A stretch of DNA of 64,000 bases, from contig JBFXKW010000003.1 of assembly GCA_050173345.1 (NCBI GenBank), positions 124,001 to 188,000 of the forward strand, given 5' to 3'. The stretch comes from SHWC01 sp050173345. GTDB taxonomy: Bacteria; Pseudomonadota; Alphaproteobacteria; UBA828. Position 1 is the first letter of the stretch. Every line of letters begins with the position of its first letter. The notes under the pieces are model-generated. The model worked only from the letters and a program-made list of their open reading frames with translations. It was not told the origin of the DNA and did not search any database. Below are positions 19,588 through 28,225 of the stretch, one piece after another. The translations under genes were made by a program, and so were the position numbers.

Positions 19588-20756
19588 GCGCCGCCGTTCT
19601 TCTTCTTCGCCCTCGAACCCCGGCCGTTGCGCAGCAGGAACTCGCGCCCGACCTTGACGCGCGCCTTGCCGTCATATTCGACGATATCGGCGGTGGCATA
19701 GGTCTCCGTCCACTGCTCGGGCAGGTAGGAGCCGGTGCCGATGATGTCGATCGGCGCCTCTACGCTCGCCATGACCTTGCACTTCTCGGGGCTGAAGCCC
19801 GAGCTCGCGATGATCTTGACCCGCTCGAAGCCGGCGTCGTCGAGCGCGTCGCGCAGGTAGAAGATCGCCGCCGCGCTGACTCCGGTGCCGACCAGCCAGC
19901 GCAGCTCGGTCTCGCTGCGATACTGGCGCACGGCGCGCGGGTTGTGGCGATCGAGCACCTCGTAGGAGCGCGCCGTGTCGAGCCCTTCGACGAAGCGGCC
20001 GCCATGCGTGTCGATCCGCACGTTGAGCTTGCCGCTCGAGGCGAGGTCGGGGAAGCGGCGGCACACGGTCAGCGCGTCGGTCAGCTCACGCGCGAAATAG
20101 TCGATCAGCACGGTGAGCGGATCGTCGGGAAACGCCTCGCGATACATCTCGGCCGAACGCAGGGTGGAGGAGGCATAGCCGATCAGCGCATGCGGCATGG
20201 TGCCGAGCCCGCGCTGATTGCCGAAATAGTGCGCGGTCGCGTCGTTGGCGCTGCCGATGAAGCCGACCGCGCCGACCTCGGCCTTCGCGGCCGCCGAGCC
20301 GACGCTCGCCGCATAGGCCATCATGTCGGCCATCTCCTGGCCGGCGCAATGACGCGCGTCCATGGCGATGAAGGCGACCTTCGGCATGGTCACCGCCATG
20401 GTGTAGGCGTTGTAGGCGGCGACGCAGGCCGGCCCGAGCTTGCGCAGATAGATCGTCTCGAGGTCGACCAGCTCGTGGAACGAGCCGGTCAGGTAGATGA
20501 GCGGCTCGCCGGCGCCGACCCAATCGCCCTCCTTGTAGCGCGTCTCGATCTCGAAGCCGGTGCCGCGCGCGGCCGCCACCTCGTCGAGCCAGTTCGTCAT
20601 CAGCCGCGGCGCGAAGCACACCGGGCGGCGCATGAAGATGGCGTAGGTCACCCGCTTGTCGCCGAAGCGGCCGATGATCTCGCGGGTCTTGTCGAAATAG
20701 CGGTCGGTAACGCGCGCGATCTCGGCGTCGCTCGAGGAAATCGCCCTGTCCGTCAT
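19584..20756 (-). CDS. Nicotinate phosphoribosyltransferase-like protein
   Basis: 390 residues related to NAPRTase, which makes nicotinate mononucleotide from nicotinate and PRPP (Preiss-Handler salvage). Visible are the N-terminal TDRYFDKTREI, the GTMPHALIGYA motif with the catalytic-site His, the VRIDTHGGRFVEGL strand and a phosphate-binding GTGSYLP. The ATG at 20756 is preferred over an upstream in-frame ATG because conservation begins there. Coupling to nadE (ATGA) supports a role in NAD supply. Its sequence differs from classical E. coli PncB, so I leave the symbol blank. Confidence 0.8.
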   Translation of the reverse strand: MTDRAISSSDAEIARVTDRYFDKTREIIGRFGDKRVTYAIFMRRPVCFAPRLMTNWLDEVAAARGTGFEIETRYKEGDWVGAGEPLIYLTGSFHELVDLETIYLRKLGPACVAAYNAYTMAVTMPKVAFIAMDARHCAGQEMADMMAYAASVGSAAAKAEVGAVGFIGSANDATAHYFGNQRGLGTMPHALIGYASSTLRSAEMYREAFPDDPLTVLIDYFARELTDALTVCRRFPDLASSGKLNVRIDTHGGRFVEGLDTARSYEVLDRHNPRAVRQYRSETELRWLVGTGVSAAAIFYLRDALDDAGFERVKIIASSGFSPEKCKVMASVEAPIDIIGTGSYLPEQWTETYATADIVEYDGKARVKVGREFLLRNGRGSRAKKKNGGA

Positions 20757-20798
20757 GGCGGCACCGACCCTCTCCCAAGGGTTCGGCAAAGCGCGCGA

Positions 20799-22178
20799 CT
20801 ACGACGCGCTCTGCAACCTGCGCTCCTCGGCGCGTTCGGCGCCGAGCTGCTCGGCGATCAGGAAGGCGAGCTCGAGCGCCTGCGAGGCGTTCAGGCGCGG
20901 ATCGCAATGCGTATGGTAGCGATCCGACAGGCTTTCCTCGGTGATCGCCTGCGCGCCGCCCAGGCACTCGGTGACGTCCTGCCCGGTCATCTCGAAATGC
21001 ACGCCGCCCGGATAGGTGCCGAGCCCGCGATGCACCGCGAAGAAGCCGCGCACCTCGGCAAGGATGCGGTCGACCGCGCGGGTCTTGTAGCCGGTCGAGG
21101 ACTTGATGGTGTTGCCGTGCATCGGGTCGCACGCCCAGACCACGGCGCGGCCCTCGCGCTCGACCGCGCGCACCAAAGGCGGCAGGCCGCTCTCCACCTT
21201 GTCCGCACCCATGCGGACGATGACGGTGAGCCGGCCGGGCTCGTTCTCCGGGTTGAGCCGGTCGATCAGGCGCAACAGGTCGTCGGGCGAGAGCGAGGGG
21301 CCGGCCTTGAGGCCCACCGGGTTCTTGACGCCGCGCAGGAACTCGACATGCGCGCCGTCGGGCTGGCGCGTGCGGTCGCCGATCCAGAGCATGTGCGCCG
21401 AGCAGCAATACCAGTCGCCGCTGGTCGAATCGACGCGGGTCAGCGCCTGCTCGTATTCGAGGATCAGCGCCTCGTGCGAGGTGTAGAACTCGGTCTCGCG
21501 CAGCTGCGGCGTCGACTCGGAGGTCAGCCCGCACGCCGCCATGAAGGCGAGCGTCTCGTCGAGCCGGTTGGCCAGGTCCTCATAGCGCGCGCCCTGCGGG
21601 CTCCTCGCGACGAAGCCGAGGTTCCAGCGGTGCACCCGGTTGAGGTCGGCGAAACCACCCTGCGCGAAGGCCCGGATGAGATTCAGCGTCGCGGCCGACT
21701 GGTTGTAGGCCTGCACCAGCCGCTCGGGATCGGGCTTGCGCGCCGCCGCCTCGAACTCGATGGCGTTGACCATGTCGCCACGATAGGCCGGCAGGGTCTG
21801 CTCGCCGATCGTCTCGGTGTCGGCCGAGCGCGGCTTCGAGAACTGGCCGGCGAGCCGGCCGAGCTTGACGATCGGGCGCTTGGCGCCATAGGTCAGCACC
21901 ACCGCCATCTGCAGCAGCACGCGGAAGGTGTCGCGGATGTTGTCGGGGTGGAACTCGGCGAAGCTCTCCGCGCAGTCGCCGCCCTGGAGCAGAAAAGCCT
22001 TGCCGCCCGCCACCTGGCCGAGCGCGTGCTTCAGCTTGCGCGCCTCGCCGGCGAAGACCAGCGGCGGATAGCGCCGCAGCCGCGTCTCGACGCCCGCGAG
22101 CGCGTCGCGGTCGGGCCACTGGGGCTGCTGCTGGATGGGGAGGCCCCGCCAGCTTTCGGGGCTCCATTCGCGTGCCAT
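20799..22178 (-). CDS. Class II 3-deoxy-7-phosphoheptulonate (DAHP) synthase
   Basis: 459 residues; condenses phosphoenolpyruvate and erythrose 4-phosphate, the first step of the shikimate pathway. It is the class II (plant/Mycobacterium-like) type: N-terminal WSPESWRGLPIQQQPQWPD, then LLQGGDCAESF, GDMVN, the metal-binding CDPMHGNTIKS and the GGVHFEMTGQDVTECLGG segment with conserved Glu and His. ATG 22178 (MAREWSPESW) is the family start; the longer frame adds an unconserved tail. It is upstream of the NAPRTase-like gene on the same strand with a 42-base spacer. Confidence 0.94.
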   Translation of the reverse strand: MAREWSPESWRGLPIQQQPQWPDRDALAGVETRLRRYPPLVFAGEARKLKHALGQVAGGKAFLLQGGDCAESFAEFHPDNIRDTFRVLLQMAVVLTYGAKRPIVKLGRLAGQFSKPRSADTETIGEQTLPAYRGDMVNAIEFEAAARKPDPERLVQAYNQSAATLNLIRAFAQGGFADLNRVHRWNLGFVARSPQGARYEDLANRLDETLAFMAACGLTSESTPQLRETEFYTSHEALILEYEQALTRVDSTSGDWYCCSAHMLWIGDRTRQPDGAHVEFLRGVKNPVGLKAGPSLSPDDLLRLIDRLNPENEPGRLTVIVRMGADKVESGLPPLVRAVEREGRAVVWACDPMHGNTIKSSTGYKTRAVDRILAEVRGFFAVHRGLGTYPGGVHFEMTGQDVTECLGGAQAITEESLSDRYHTHCDPRLNASQALELAFLIAEQLGAERAEERRLQSAS

Positions 22179-22383
22179 CGTTCCTCGCAAATACTCATCG
22201 TGCGCCCGGGCGGCCCCCACCCGCCGGCGCGTGGTCGGCCATCATCACAGAGATAAGAAGGCTTTTCCAGTCCGGCAAGCGGGCCGGCGGTTGCCGCTAC
22301 CCTCAAGGCGTCGTCCCCCTCCCCCGACTTGATCGGGGGATCAACCGGAGGACCCAGAGTCCCGAGACGAAGATCGTCACTGT

Positions 22384-22426
22384 TGCCCCTGGATGCCCCG
22401 CCTGCGCGGGGCATGACGAGAATGGG
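22384..22426. repeat. Half unit of palindrome family C in a 255-base spacer
   Basis: The gap 22179-22433 between glutathione reductase and DAHP synthase holds no gene. It carries one arm of family C (GGATGCCCCGCC...GGCGGGGCATGAC type, 22390-22418) and an unrelated short hairpin CCCCCGACTTGATCGGGGG at 22321-22339. The DAHP synthase promoter should lie in 22179-22290, but no strong match to a consensus is present. Confidence 0.6.
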
Positions 22427-22433
22427 GTGGCCC

Positions 22434-23804
22434 CTACTCCGCCGCCTTGCGGCTCGGCGGCGCGGCGGGCTGGTACATGGTGACGAATTCCTCGGCCGAG
22501 GTCGGGTGAACCGCGATGGTGGCGTCGAACTGGGCCTTGGTCGCGCCGCACTTGATAGCGACGCCAAGGAGCTGGACCAGCTCGCCCGCGCCCGCGCCGA
22601 TCATGTGGCAGCCGACCACCCGGTCGCTCTCGCGGTCGACCACCAGCTTCATGAAGACCTTCTCATCGCGTCCGGAGAGCGTGTGCCTGAGCGGGCGGAA
22701 GCGCGTCTTGAACACATGGCAGGCGCGGTGGACGCGCCGTGCATCCTCCTCGCTGAGGCCGACCGTGCCGATCTCGGGCTGGCTGAACACCGCGGTCGGC
22801 ACGTCGCGATGGTCGGGCATCATTGGGTTGTCGTTGTAGAGCGTCTCGGCGAGGCAACGCCCCTCGTGGATCGCGACGGGCGTGAGGTTGATGCGGTCGG
22901 TGCAGTCGCCGATCGCGTAGATCGAGGGCACCGTGCTGCGCGACCACTCGTCGACCTCGACCGCGCCGGCATGGTTCAGCTCGACGCCCGCCTCTTCGAG
23001 GCCGATGCCCCCGGTGTTGGGCGCGCGGCCGGTCGCGAACAGCACGAGGTCGGTCTCGATGGCATCGCCCTGCGAGGCCTCGGCGACGATGGCGCCCGCC
23101 TTCTTCGTCAGCCTCACGAGGTCGGTGTTCAGGCGCAGCTTGACGCCGTGCTTCTCGATCTCCTCGCCGAGCAGTTCGCGGAGATCATCATCGAAGCCGC
23201 GCAGCAACGCGTCGCCGCGATGGACCAGCGTGGTCTCGACGCCGAGCCCGTTCAAGATGCCGGCGAACTCGCAGCCGATATAGCCGCCGCCGACCACGAC
23301 GGCGCGCTTCGGCAGCGCCTCGAGCTCGAACATATCGTCCGACACGACGCCAAGCTCGGCGCCCGGAATCTCGGGCCGCACCGGCCGGCCGCCGGTCGCG
23401 ATCAGGATGGTGGTGCCGCGATAGGTCTTGCCGCCGACCTCGATCGCGTCGGCGCCGACGAGCCGGCCCCAGCCCTCGATGCGCGTCACGCCGGACTTTT
23501 CGAGGAGGCCGGCATAGACCCCGTTGAGCCGCGCGATCTCCTTGTCCTTGTTGGCCTTGAGCGTCGGCCAGTCGAAGCGCGCCTCGCCGAGCGTCCAGCC
23601 ATAGCCCCGCGCATCCTCGAAATCGTCGCGGAAGTGCGCGGCATAGACGAACAGCTTCTTCGGGATGCAGCCGCGGTTGACGCAGGTGCCGCCGAGCCGG
23701 TCGGCCTCGATGAGCAGCACCTTGGCGCCGTGGCTCGCGGCGCGGCGCGCGCACGCGACGCCGCCCGAGCCGCCGCCCAAGACGATGAGATCGAAATCGG
23801 CCAT
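22434..23804 (-). CDS. gor: Glutathione-disulfide reductase
   Basis: 456-residue flavoprotein disulfide reductase that regenerates glutathione with NADPH in the cytoplasm. The FAD GxGxxG motif is at residues 10-15, the redox-active pair is Cys41 and Cys46 in GGTCVNRGCIPKK, the pyridine-nucleotide fold reads VVVGGGYIGCEFAG followed by HRGDALLRGFD, whose Arg/His residues indicate NADPH use, and the C-terminal HPTSAEEF supplies the proton-relay His (about 433). The CVNRGC variant differs from the E. coli CVNVGC only between the cysteines. It supports the monothiol glutaredoxin seen near 4.5 kb. Confidence 0.93.
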   Translation of the reverse strand: MADFDLIVLGGGSGGVACARRAASHGAKVLLIEADRLGGTCVNRGCIPKKLFVYAAHFRDDFEDARGYGWTLGEARFDWPTLKANKDKEIARLNGVYAGLLEKSGVTRIEGWGRLVGADAIEVGGKTYRGTTILIATGGRPVRPEIPGAELGVVSDDMFELEALPKRAVVVGGGYIGCEFAGILNGLGVETTLVHRGDALLRGFDDDLRELLGEEIEKHGVKLRLNTDLVRLTKKAGAIVAEASQGDAIETDLVLFATGRAPNTGGIGLEEAGVELNHAGAVEVDEWSRSTVPSIYAIGDCTDRINLTPVAIHEGRCLAETLYNDNPMMPDHRDVPTAVFSQPEIGTVGLSEEDARRVHRACHVFKTRFRPLRHTLSGRDEKVFMKLVVDRESDRVVGCHMIGAGAGELVQLLGVAIKCGATKAQFDATIAVHPTSAEEFVTMYQPAAPPSRKAAE

Positions 23805-23829
23805 GGTCTCTCGCTTCCGTGCCGCGCTG

Positions 23830-23942
23830 CCTCATGCTTCGACAGGCTCGGCATGAGGGTCAAAGATACGGGGCCTCATCCTGAGCCCGTCGACCTCGCT
23901 TCGCCCGCCGGAGCGGGCTTCGCGAAGGCGGGAGGATGAGGC
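23830..23942. repeat. Family A palindrome with an expanded second arm
   Basis: First palindrome CCTCATGCT...GCATGAGG at 23830-23858 and second GCCTCATCCT...AGGATGAGGC at 23873-23942. The second arm is enlarged by an inner hairpin CTTCGCCCGCC...GGCGGGCTTCGCG-like segment not present in the other copies. It lies between gor and gabD. Confidence 0.75.
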
Positions 23943-23968
23943 CCCGATTGAGATGAAGGCGAGCGCGC

Positions 23969-25459
23969 CTACTTGTTCACGCCGCCCATGCACATGTATT
24001 TGACCTCAAGGAACTCCTCGAGGCCGTATTTCGAGCCCTCGCGGCCGATGCCGGATTCCTTCATGCCGCCGAACGGCGCGACCTCGGTCGAGATGATGCC
24101 GACATTGATGCCGACGATGCCGTATTCGAGCGCCTCGGCGACGCGCCAGATGCGCCCGATGTCGCGGCTGTAGAAATAGGCGGCGAGGCCGAACTCGGTG
24201 TCGTTGGCGATCTGGATCGCCTCGTCGTCGGTGCGGAAGCGGAAGAGCGGCGCGAGCGGGCCGAAGGTTTCCTCGCGTGCCACCTTCATCTGGGTGTTGA
24301 CCTCGGTCAGCACGGTCGGCTCGAAATAGCTGCCGCCGAGCTGGTGGCGCTTGCCGCCGGTCAGCACCTTGGCGCCCTTGTCGAGCGCGTCCTTGATGTG
24401 CTCCTCGACCTTGGCGACCGCCGCCATGTCGATCAGCGGGCCCTGGTCGGTCTCGCCCTTGAGCCCGTTGCCGACGCGCAGCTTCTTCGAGGCCTCGGCG
24501 AGCTTGGAGGCGAAGGCGTCATAGACGCCGTCCTGGACGAGGAATCGGTTGGCGCACACGCAGGTCTGCCCGGTGTTGCGGTACTTGGAGTTGATCGCGC
24601 CGTTGACCGCCTCGTCCACGTCGGCGTCGTTGAACACGATGAAGGGGGCGTTGCCGCCGAGCTCCATCGAGACCTTCTTGACCGTCTTGGCGCACTGCTC
24701 GAGCAGGATCTTGCCGACCTCGGTCGAGCCGGTGAAGGAGAGCTTGCGGATGATCGGGTTCGCGGTCAGCTCCTTGCCGACCTCGCCGGACGGCCCGGTC
24801 ACGATGTTGAGCACACCCTTCGGGATGCCGGCGCGCTCGCCGAGCTCGGCCAGCGCCAGCGCCGAATAGGGCGTCGAGGTGGCGGGCCGGATCACGATGG
24901 TGCAGCCGGCGGCGAGCGCCGGCCCAGCTTTCCGCGTGATCATCGCGTTCGGGAAGTTCCAGGGCGTGATGGCGGCGACCACGCCGACCGGCTGCTTGGT
25001 GACGACGATGCGCCGGTCGTTGCTCGGCTGCGGGATGACGTCGCCATAGGCGCGCTTGGCCTCCTCCGCAAACCACTCGATGAAGGACGCGCCATAGAGC
25101 ACCTCGCCGCGCGATTCGCCGAGCGGCTTGCCCTGCTCGGCGGTCATCAGGAGCGCCAGATCCTCCTGGTTCTCGACCATCAGGTTGAACCATTTGCGCA
25201 GGATTGCGGCGCGCTCCTTGGCGGTCTTGTCGCGCCAGGCGGGGAACGCCTTGTTCGCCGCCTCGACGGCGCGGCGCGTATCCGCGGCGCTGAGCGCCGG
25301 CACGGTCCCGATCACGCTGCCGTCGGCCGGGTTGGTCACGTCGATCGTGCGCTTCGATTCCGCGTCGACCCATTGGCCGTCGACATAGCATTGCTGGCGG
25401 AACAGCTTGGGGTCCTTGAGGAAGACGCCCTCGGCGATCTGAGCCTTGGCGGTGGCCAT
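23969..25459 (-). CDS. gabD: Succinate-semialdehyde dehydrogenase (GabD-like)
   Basis: 496-residue aldehyde dehydrogenase oxidising succinate semialdehyde to succinate, the end of the GABA shunt. It tracks GabD closely: WFAEEAKRAYGDVIPQP, ITPWNFPNAMITRK, catalytic Glu266 in SMELGGNAPF and catalytic Cys300 in GQTCVCANR; the second Cys two residues later is the GabD redox-switch position. The usual Lys of the KPA cofactor motif is Arg191 (IRPATSTP). No gabT is next to it, so the substrate source is not shown here. Confidence 0.87.
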   Translation of the reverse strand: MATAKAQIAEGVFLKDPKLFRQQCYVDGQWVDAESKRTIDVTNPADGSVIGTVPALSAADTRRAVEAANKAFPAWRDKTAKERAAILRKWFNLMVENQEDLALLMTAEQGKPLGESRGEVLYGASFIEWFAEEAKRAYGDVIPQPSNDRRIVVTKQPVGVVAAITPWNFPNAMITRKAGPALAAGCTIVIRPATSTPYSALALAELGERAGIPKGVLNIVTGPSGEVGKELTANPIIRKLSFTGSTEVGKILLEQCAKTVKKVSMELGGNAPFIVFNDADVDEAVNGAINSKYRNTGQTCVCANRFLVQDGVYDAFASKLAEASKKLRVGNGLKGETDQGPLIDMAAVAKVEEHIKDALDKGAKVLTGGKRHQLGGSYFEPTVLTEVNTQMKVAREETFGPLAPLFRFRTDDEAIQIANDTEFGLAAYFYSRDIGRIWRVAEALEYGIVGINVGIISTEVAPFGGMKESGIGREGSKYGLEEFLEVKYMCMGGVNK

Positions 25460-25581
25460 GTTTCGGTCTCCCGTGGATTGAAAGGGGGACGCGGCGGTGC
25501 GCTTCGGCCGCGTTACGAAAGAGTATCGGTCAGACGCCGGCCCGCTTCAAGGCGGACCGGGGCGGACGGTGCCCTGGCTCG

Positions 25582-25669
25582 CCCTCATGCTTCGACAAGC
25601 TCATGCTTCGATAAGCTCAGCATGAGGCCCAATTTCCGGCCTCATCCTGAGCCTGTCGAAGGATGAGGC
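25582..25669. repeat. Family A palindrome in a 363-base spacer
   Basis: The gap 25460-25822 between gabD and the membrane protein holds no gene. It contains a family A unit whose first arm is partly duplicated (CATGCTTCGA(C/T)AAGCT occurs twice, 25587-25619) and a clean second arm CCTCATCCT...AGGATGAGG at 25640-25668. The divergent promoters of both flanking genes must lie on either side; I see no strong consensus match. Confidence 0.75.
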
Positions 25670-25822
25670 CGCCGCACCGACCCACGCCCAGAGAGGGAGG
25701 GCGCCTGCCCGATAGCCGGGGCGTAACCGACGCACCGTGACGATCCTCAAATATAGGTGAGGCCGGCATCATCACACAGCGATTGCTTGGATACCGCCGG
25801 GCGCTATGGGCATGATGGCGTC

Positions 25823-26683
25823 ATGGGTGGATTCTTCGCCAACCCGCTGGTCCAGAGCGTCCTGATCCCGGTGCTCGGCGGCTTCCTGCTGACCGGAGCG
25901 ATCCGCTTCGCCAACGGGCCGAGCCGGGGGCCGCTGGTCGCCGGCGCCTCGGTCGCGCTCGGCTTCCTGATCGGCTACGGGCTCATCCTGAACCTGCCGC
26001 CGCTGCCGCCGGTCTCGGCCAATCAGAAGCTCGCCTATGTGGTGGCGGCTGGGCTGGTGCTCGGCTTCCTGCTCGATTTCCTGCGCCGGCCGCCGTTCTG
26101 GCGCGAGCTCGTCTATGTCGCGGGCACGGCCGCCGCCCTCTACTGGATCGCGAAGCCGCCCTCGGGCGCCGACGCCTGGACGCTGCTCGGCCTGATCGCG
26201 CTCTGGCTCGCGGTGCTGATCCTCGGCTACCGGCTGGAGAAGGGCCGCGCCGCCGTGCTCGTGCCCTGCGTGCAGCTCCTCATCGCCGCGCTCGGGCTCG
26301 GCGTCATCGCGCTGTTCGGCCGCTCGGCCTCGCTTGCGCAGCTTTCCTTCGGCCTCGCCACCGCGCTCGGCGGCTTCATGCTGTGGAACTGGCCGGTCGC
26401 CCGCTACCCGTTCGGCGCGGCGCTCTTGCTCGGCGCGGGCGGCGCCCTCGCCGCGACCGCCTACGTGCTCGCGCTCTACAGCGAGACCAGCCTGATCGCC
26501 ATGGCCATCCTCTTGCTCTGCTTCTTCACCGAGTTCGCGGCGAAGCGGGTCAAGCTGCCCGCCGGCAAGCTCGGCGAGGCGCTGCGGCCGATCGTGCTGG
26601 CCGGCATCACGCTGATCCCGGCGCTCGCCGCCGTCGCGGTCGCCTACATCCAGTCGACGCTGGCGGATTCGGCACCGGTCTGA
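25823..26683 (+). CDS. Polytopic membrane protein of unknown function
   Basis: 286 residues with about nine or ten hydrophobic segments covering most of the chain (for example LIPVLGGFLLTGAIRF, ALYWIAKPP, LLGLIALWLAVLILGY and ITLIPALAAVAVAYIQ), so it is an inner-membrane protein. I recognise no transporter signature or catalytic motif. ATG 25823 is chosen because the hydrophobic, aligned part begins there. It is followed 34 bases later by the YceI gene on the same strand, and the two may be co-transcribed. Confidence 0.72.
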   Translation: MGGFFANPLVQSVLIPVLGGFLLTGAIRFANGPSRGPLVAGASVALGFLIGYGLILNLPPLPPVSANQKLAYVVAAGLVLGFLLDFLRRPPFWRELVYVAGTAAALYWIAKPPSGADAWTLLGLIALWLAVLILGYRLEKGRAAVLVPCVQLLIAALGLGVIALFGRSASLAQLSFGLATALGGFMLWNWPVARYPFGAALLLGAGGALAATAYVLALYSETSLIAMAILLLCFFTEFAAKRVKLPAGKLGEALRPIVLAGITLIPALAAVAVAYIQSTLADSAPV

Positions 26684-26717
26684 ACCTCCATCCTCAACAG
26701 CAAGGGAGACCTCCTCG

Positions 26718-27308
26718 ATGATTCGATCCTCTTTGCTTGCGGGCGCCGCGCTCGCCGTCCTCGCCGGCGCCCCGTTCGTCGGCACCGCCGAGGCCGCGGA
26801 CACCTACAAGCTCGACCCGGTGCATTCCAACATCGTCTTCTCGACGGATCATCTCGGCTTCTCGAAGATGATCGGCCAGTTCCAGGAATTCGACGGCACC
26901 CTCGTCTTCGACGGCAGCTCGGTGGAAGGCGTGACCGTCGAGGTGGCGATCAAGACCGCGAGCATCGACACCGATCACGAAGCGCGCGACAAGCACCTGA
27001 CCTCGCCGGATTTCTTCAATACGCAGGAATTCCCGGAGATGACGTTCAAGAGCACGGCCGTCGAGGCGACCGGCGACAAGACCGCGAAGCTGACCGGCGA
27101 TTTGACGCTGCTCGGCGTCACCAAGCCGGTCACGCTCGACGTCACCCTGAACAAGGTCGACGCCAACCCCATGGACCCGAGCGTCTTCATCGCCGGCTTC
27201 TCGGCCACGGGCACGGTGAAGCGCTCGGACTTCGGGATGCAGTACGGCCAGGGCGCGATCGGCGACGACGTGGCGCTCTGGATCGAGATCGAGGCGATCA
27301 AGCAGTAG
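26718..27308 (+). CDS. YceI family periplasmic protein
   Basis: 196 residues with a Sec signal peptide (MIRSSLLAGAALAVLAGAP..., cleavage near residue 23) and a YceI-type lipocalin-like barrel that in homologues binds long polyprenoid or fatty-acid chains. Typical marks are YKLDPVHSNIVFSTDHLGFSK at the start, SIDTDHEARDKHLTSPDFF, FPEMTFKS, LTLLGVTKPVTLDV and a terminal DFGMQYGQGAIGDDV. A Shine-Dalgarno AAGGGAGA lies 6 bases upstream. It is convergent with the hydrolase gene, with four bases between the stops. Confidence 0.93.
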   Translation: MIRSSLLAGAALAVLAGAPFVGTAEAADTYKLDPVHSNIVFSTDHLGFSKMIGQFQEFDGTLVFDGSSVEGVTVEVAIKTASIDTDHEARDKHLTSPDFFNTQEFPEMTFKSTAVEATGDKTAKLTGDLTLLGVTKPVTLDVTLNKVDANPMDPSVFIAGFSATGTVKRSDFGMQYGQGAIGDDVALWIEIEAIKQ

Positions 27309-27312
27309 CGGA

Positions 27313-28194
27313 TCAGGCCGCGAGGAAGTCGGCGAGCGCCGCCGTCACTTCCTCCGGCCGTTCCTCGACCAGGAAATGGCCAGCCTCGAGCGAGCGGCCG
27401 GTCAGGCTGGTGCAGCGCGCTTGCCAGCACGCCATGACGTCCCACCATTTGTGCAGCCGGCCGCGATTGCCCCATAGCGCGAAGGTCGGGCAGGTCACCT
27501 TGCGGCCGAGGTCTTCGCGGTCATAGACCAGGTCGATCGAGGCGCCGGCGCGATAGTCCTCGCAGCTCGCATGGATCGCGGCCGGGTCCGAGAAGCAGCG
27601 GACGTATTCGCCGAGCGCCGCTTCGTCGAAATAGCCCAGGCCCTTCTCGGGGCCGCCCCAGCGCTTGAGGCACCATTTGAGCCAGAACGCCGGGTCGTTG
27701 CCGATCAGGCGCTCGGGCAGGCCGTCCGGCTGGATCAGGAACACCCAGTGCGCGTAGGCCGTGGCGCGCTCCTTCTCCATCGCGCCGAAGGCATCGAGCG
27801 TCGGCACGATGTCGACCACGCCGAGCTTCTCGACCCGCTCGGGATGATCGAGCGCCATGCGATGCGCCACCCGCGCGCCGCGGTCATGGCCGATCACCAC
27901 GAAGCGCTCGTGGCCGAGCGAGCGCATGAGCGCCACCTGGTCGGCCGCGCTGACGCGCTTGGAATAGGTCTTGTGCTCGGGATCGCCGGGCGGCTTGGAC
28001 GAATCGCCATAGCCGCGCAAATCGCTCGCGATGACCGTGTAACGCTCGGCGAGCTTCGGCGCGACCGCGTGCCACATCGCGTGGGTCTGCGGATAGCCGT
28101 GCAGGAGCAGCACCGGCTTGCCCTTGCCGCCGATCCGGTAGTTGATCGTGACCCCGTTCGCCTCGACCTGCTTTTGCTCGAAGCCCTCGAACAT
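27313..28194 (-). CDS. Alpha/beta hydrolase, fluoroacetate-dehalogenase-like
   Basis: 293 residues. The oxyanion HGYPQT (32-37), nucleophile elbow GHDRGAR with Asp104, Arg105 and Arg108, acid candidate Asp128, and base His273 form the haloacetate dehalogenase arrangement. The halide-pocket residues of the well-studied fluoroacetate dehalogenase (His-Trp and a later Tyr) have counterparts in His149-Trp150 and Tyr214. The family also contains epoxide hydrolases, but the Asp nucleophile with the His-Trp pair favours dehalogenase. No transporter or regulator for haloacetate lies alongside. Confidence 0.8.
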   Translation of the reverse strand: MFEGFEQKQVEANGVTINYRIGGKGKPVLLLHGYPQTHAMWHAVAPKLAERYTVIASDLRGYGDSSKPPGDPEHKTYSKRVSAADQVALMRSLGHERFVVIGHDRGARVAHRMALDHPERVEKLGVVDIVPTLDAFGAMEKERATAYAHWVFLIQPDGLPERLIGNDPAFWLKWCLKRWGGPEKGLGYFDEAALGEYVRCFSDPAAIHASCEDYRAGASIDLVYDREDLGRKVTCPTFALWGNRGRLHKWWDVMACWQARCTSLTGRSLEAGHFLVEERPEEVTAALADFLAA

Positions 28195-28225
28195 CGCCGC
28201 CTCCCCCTCTCCGGTTGCGCCAATG

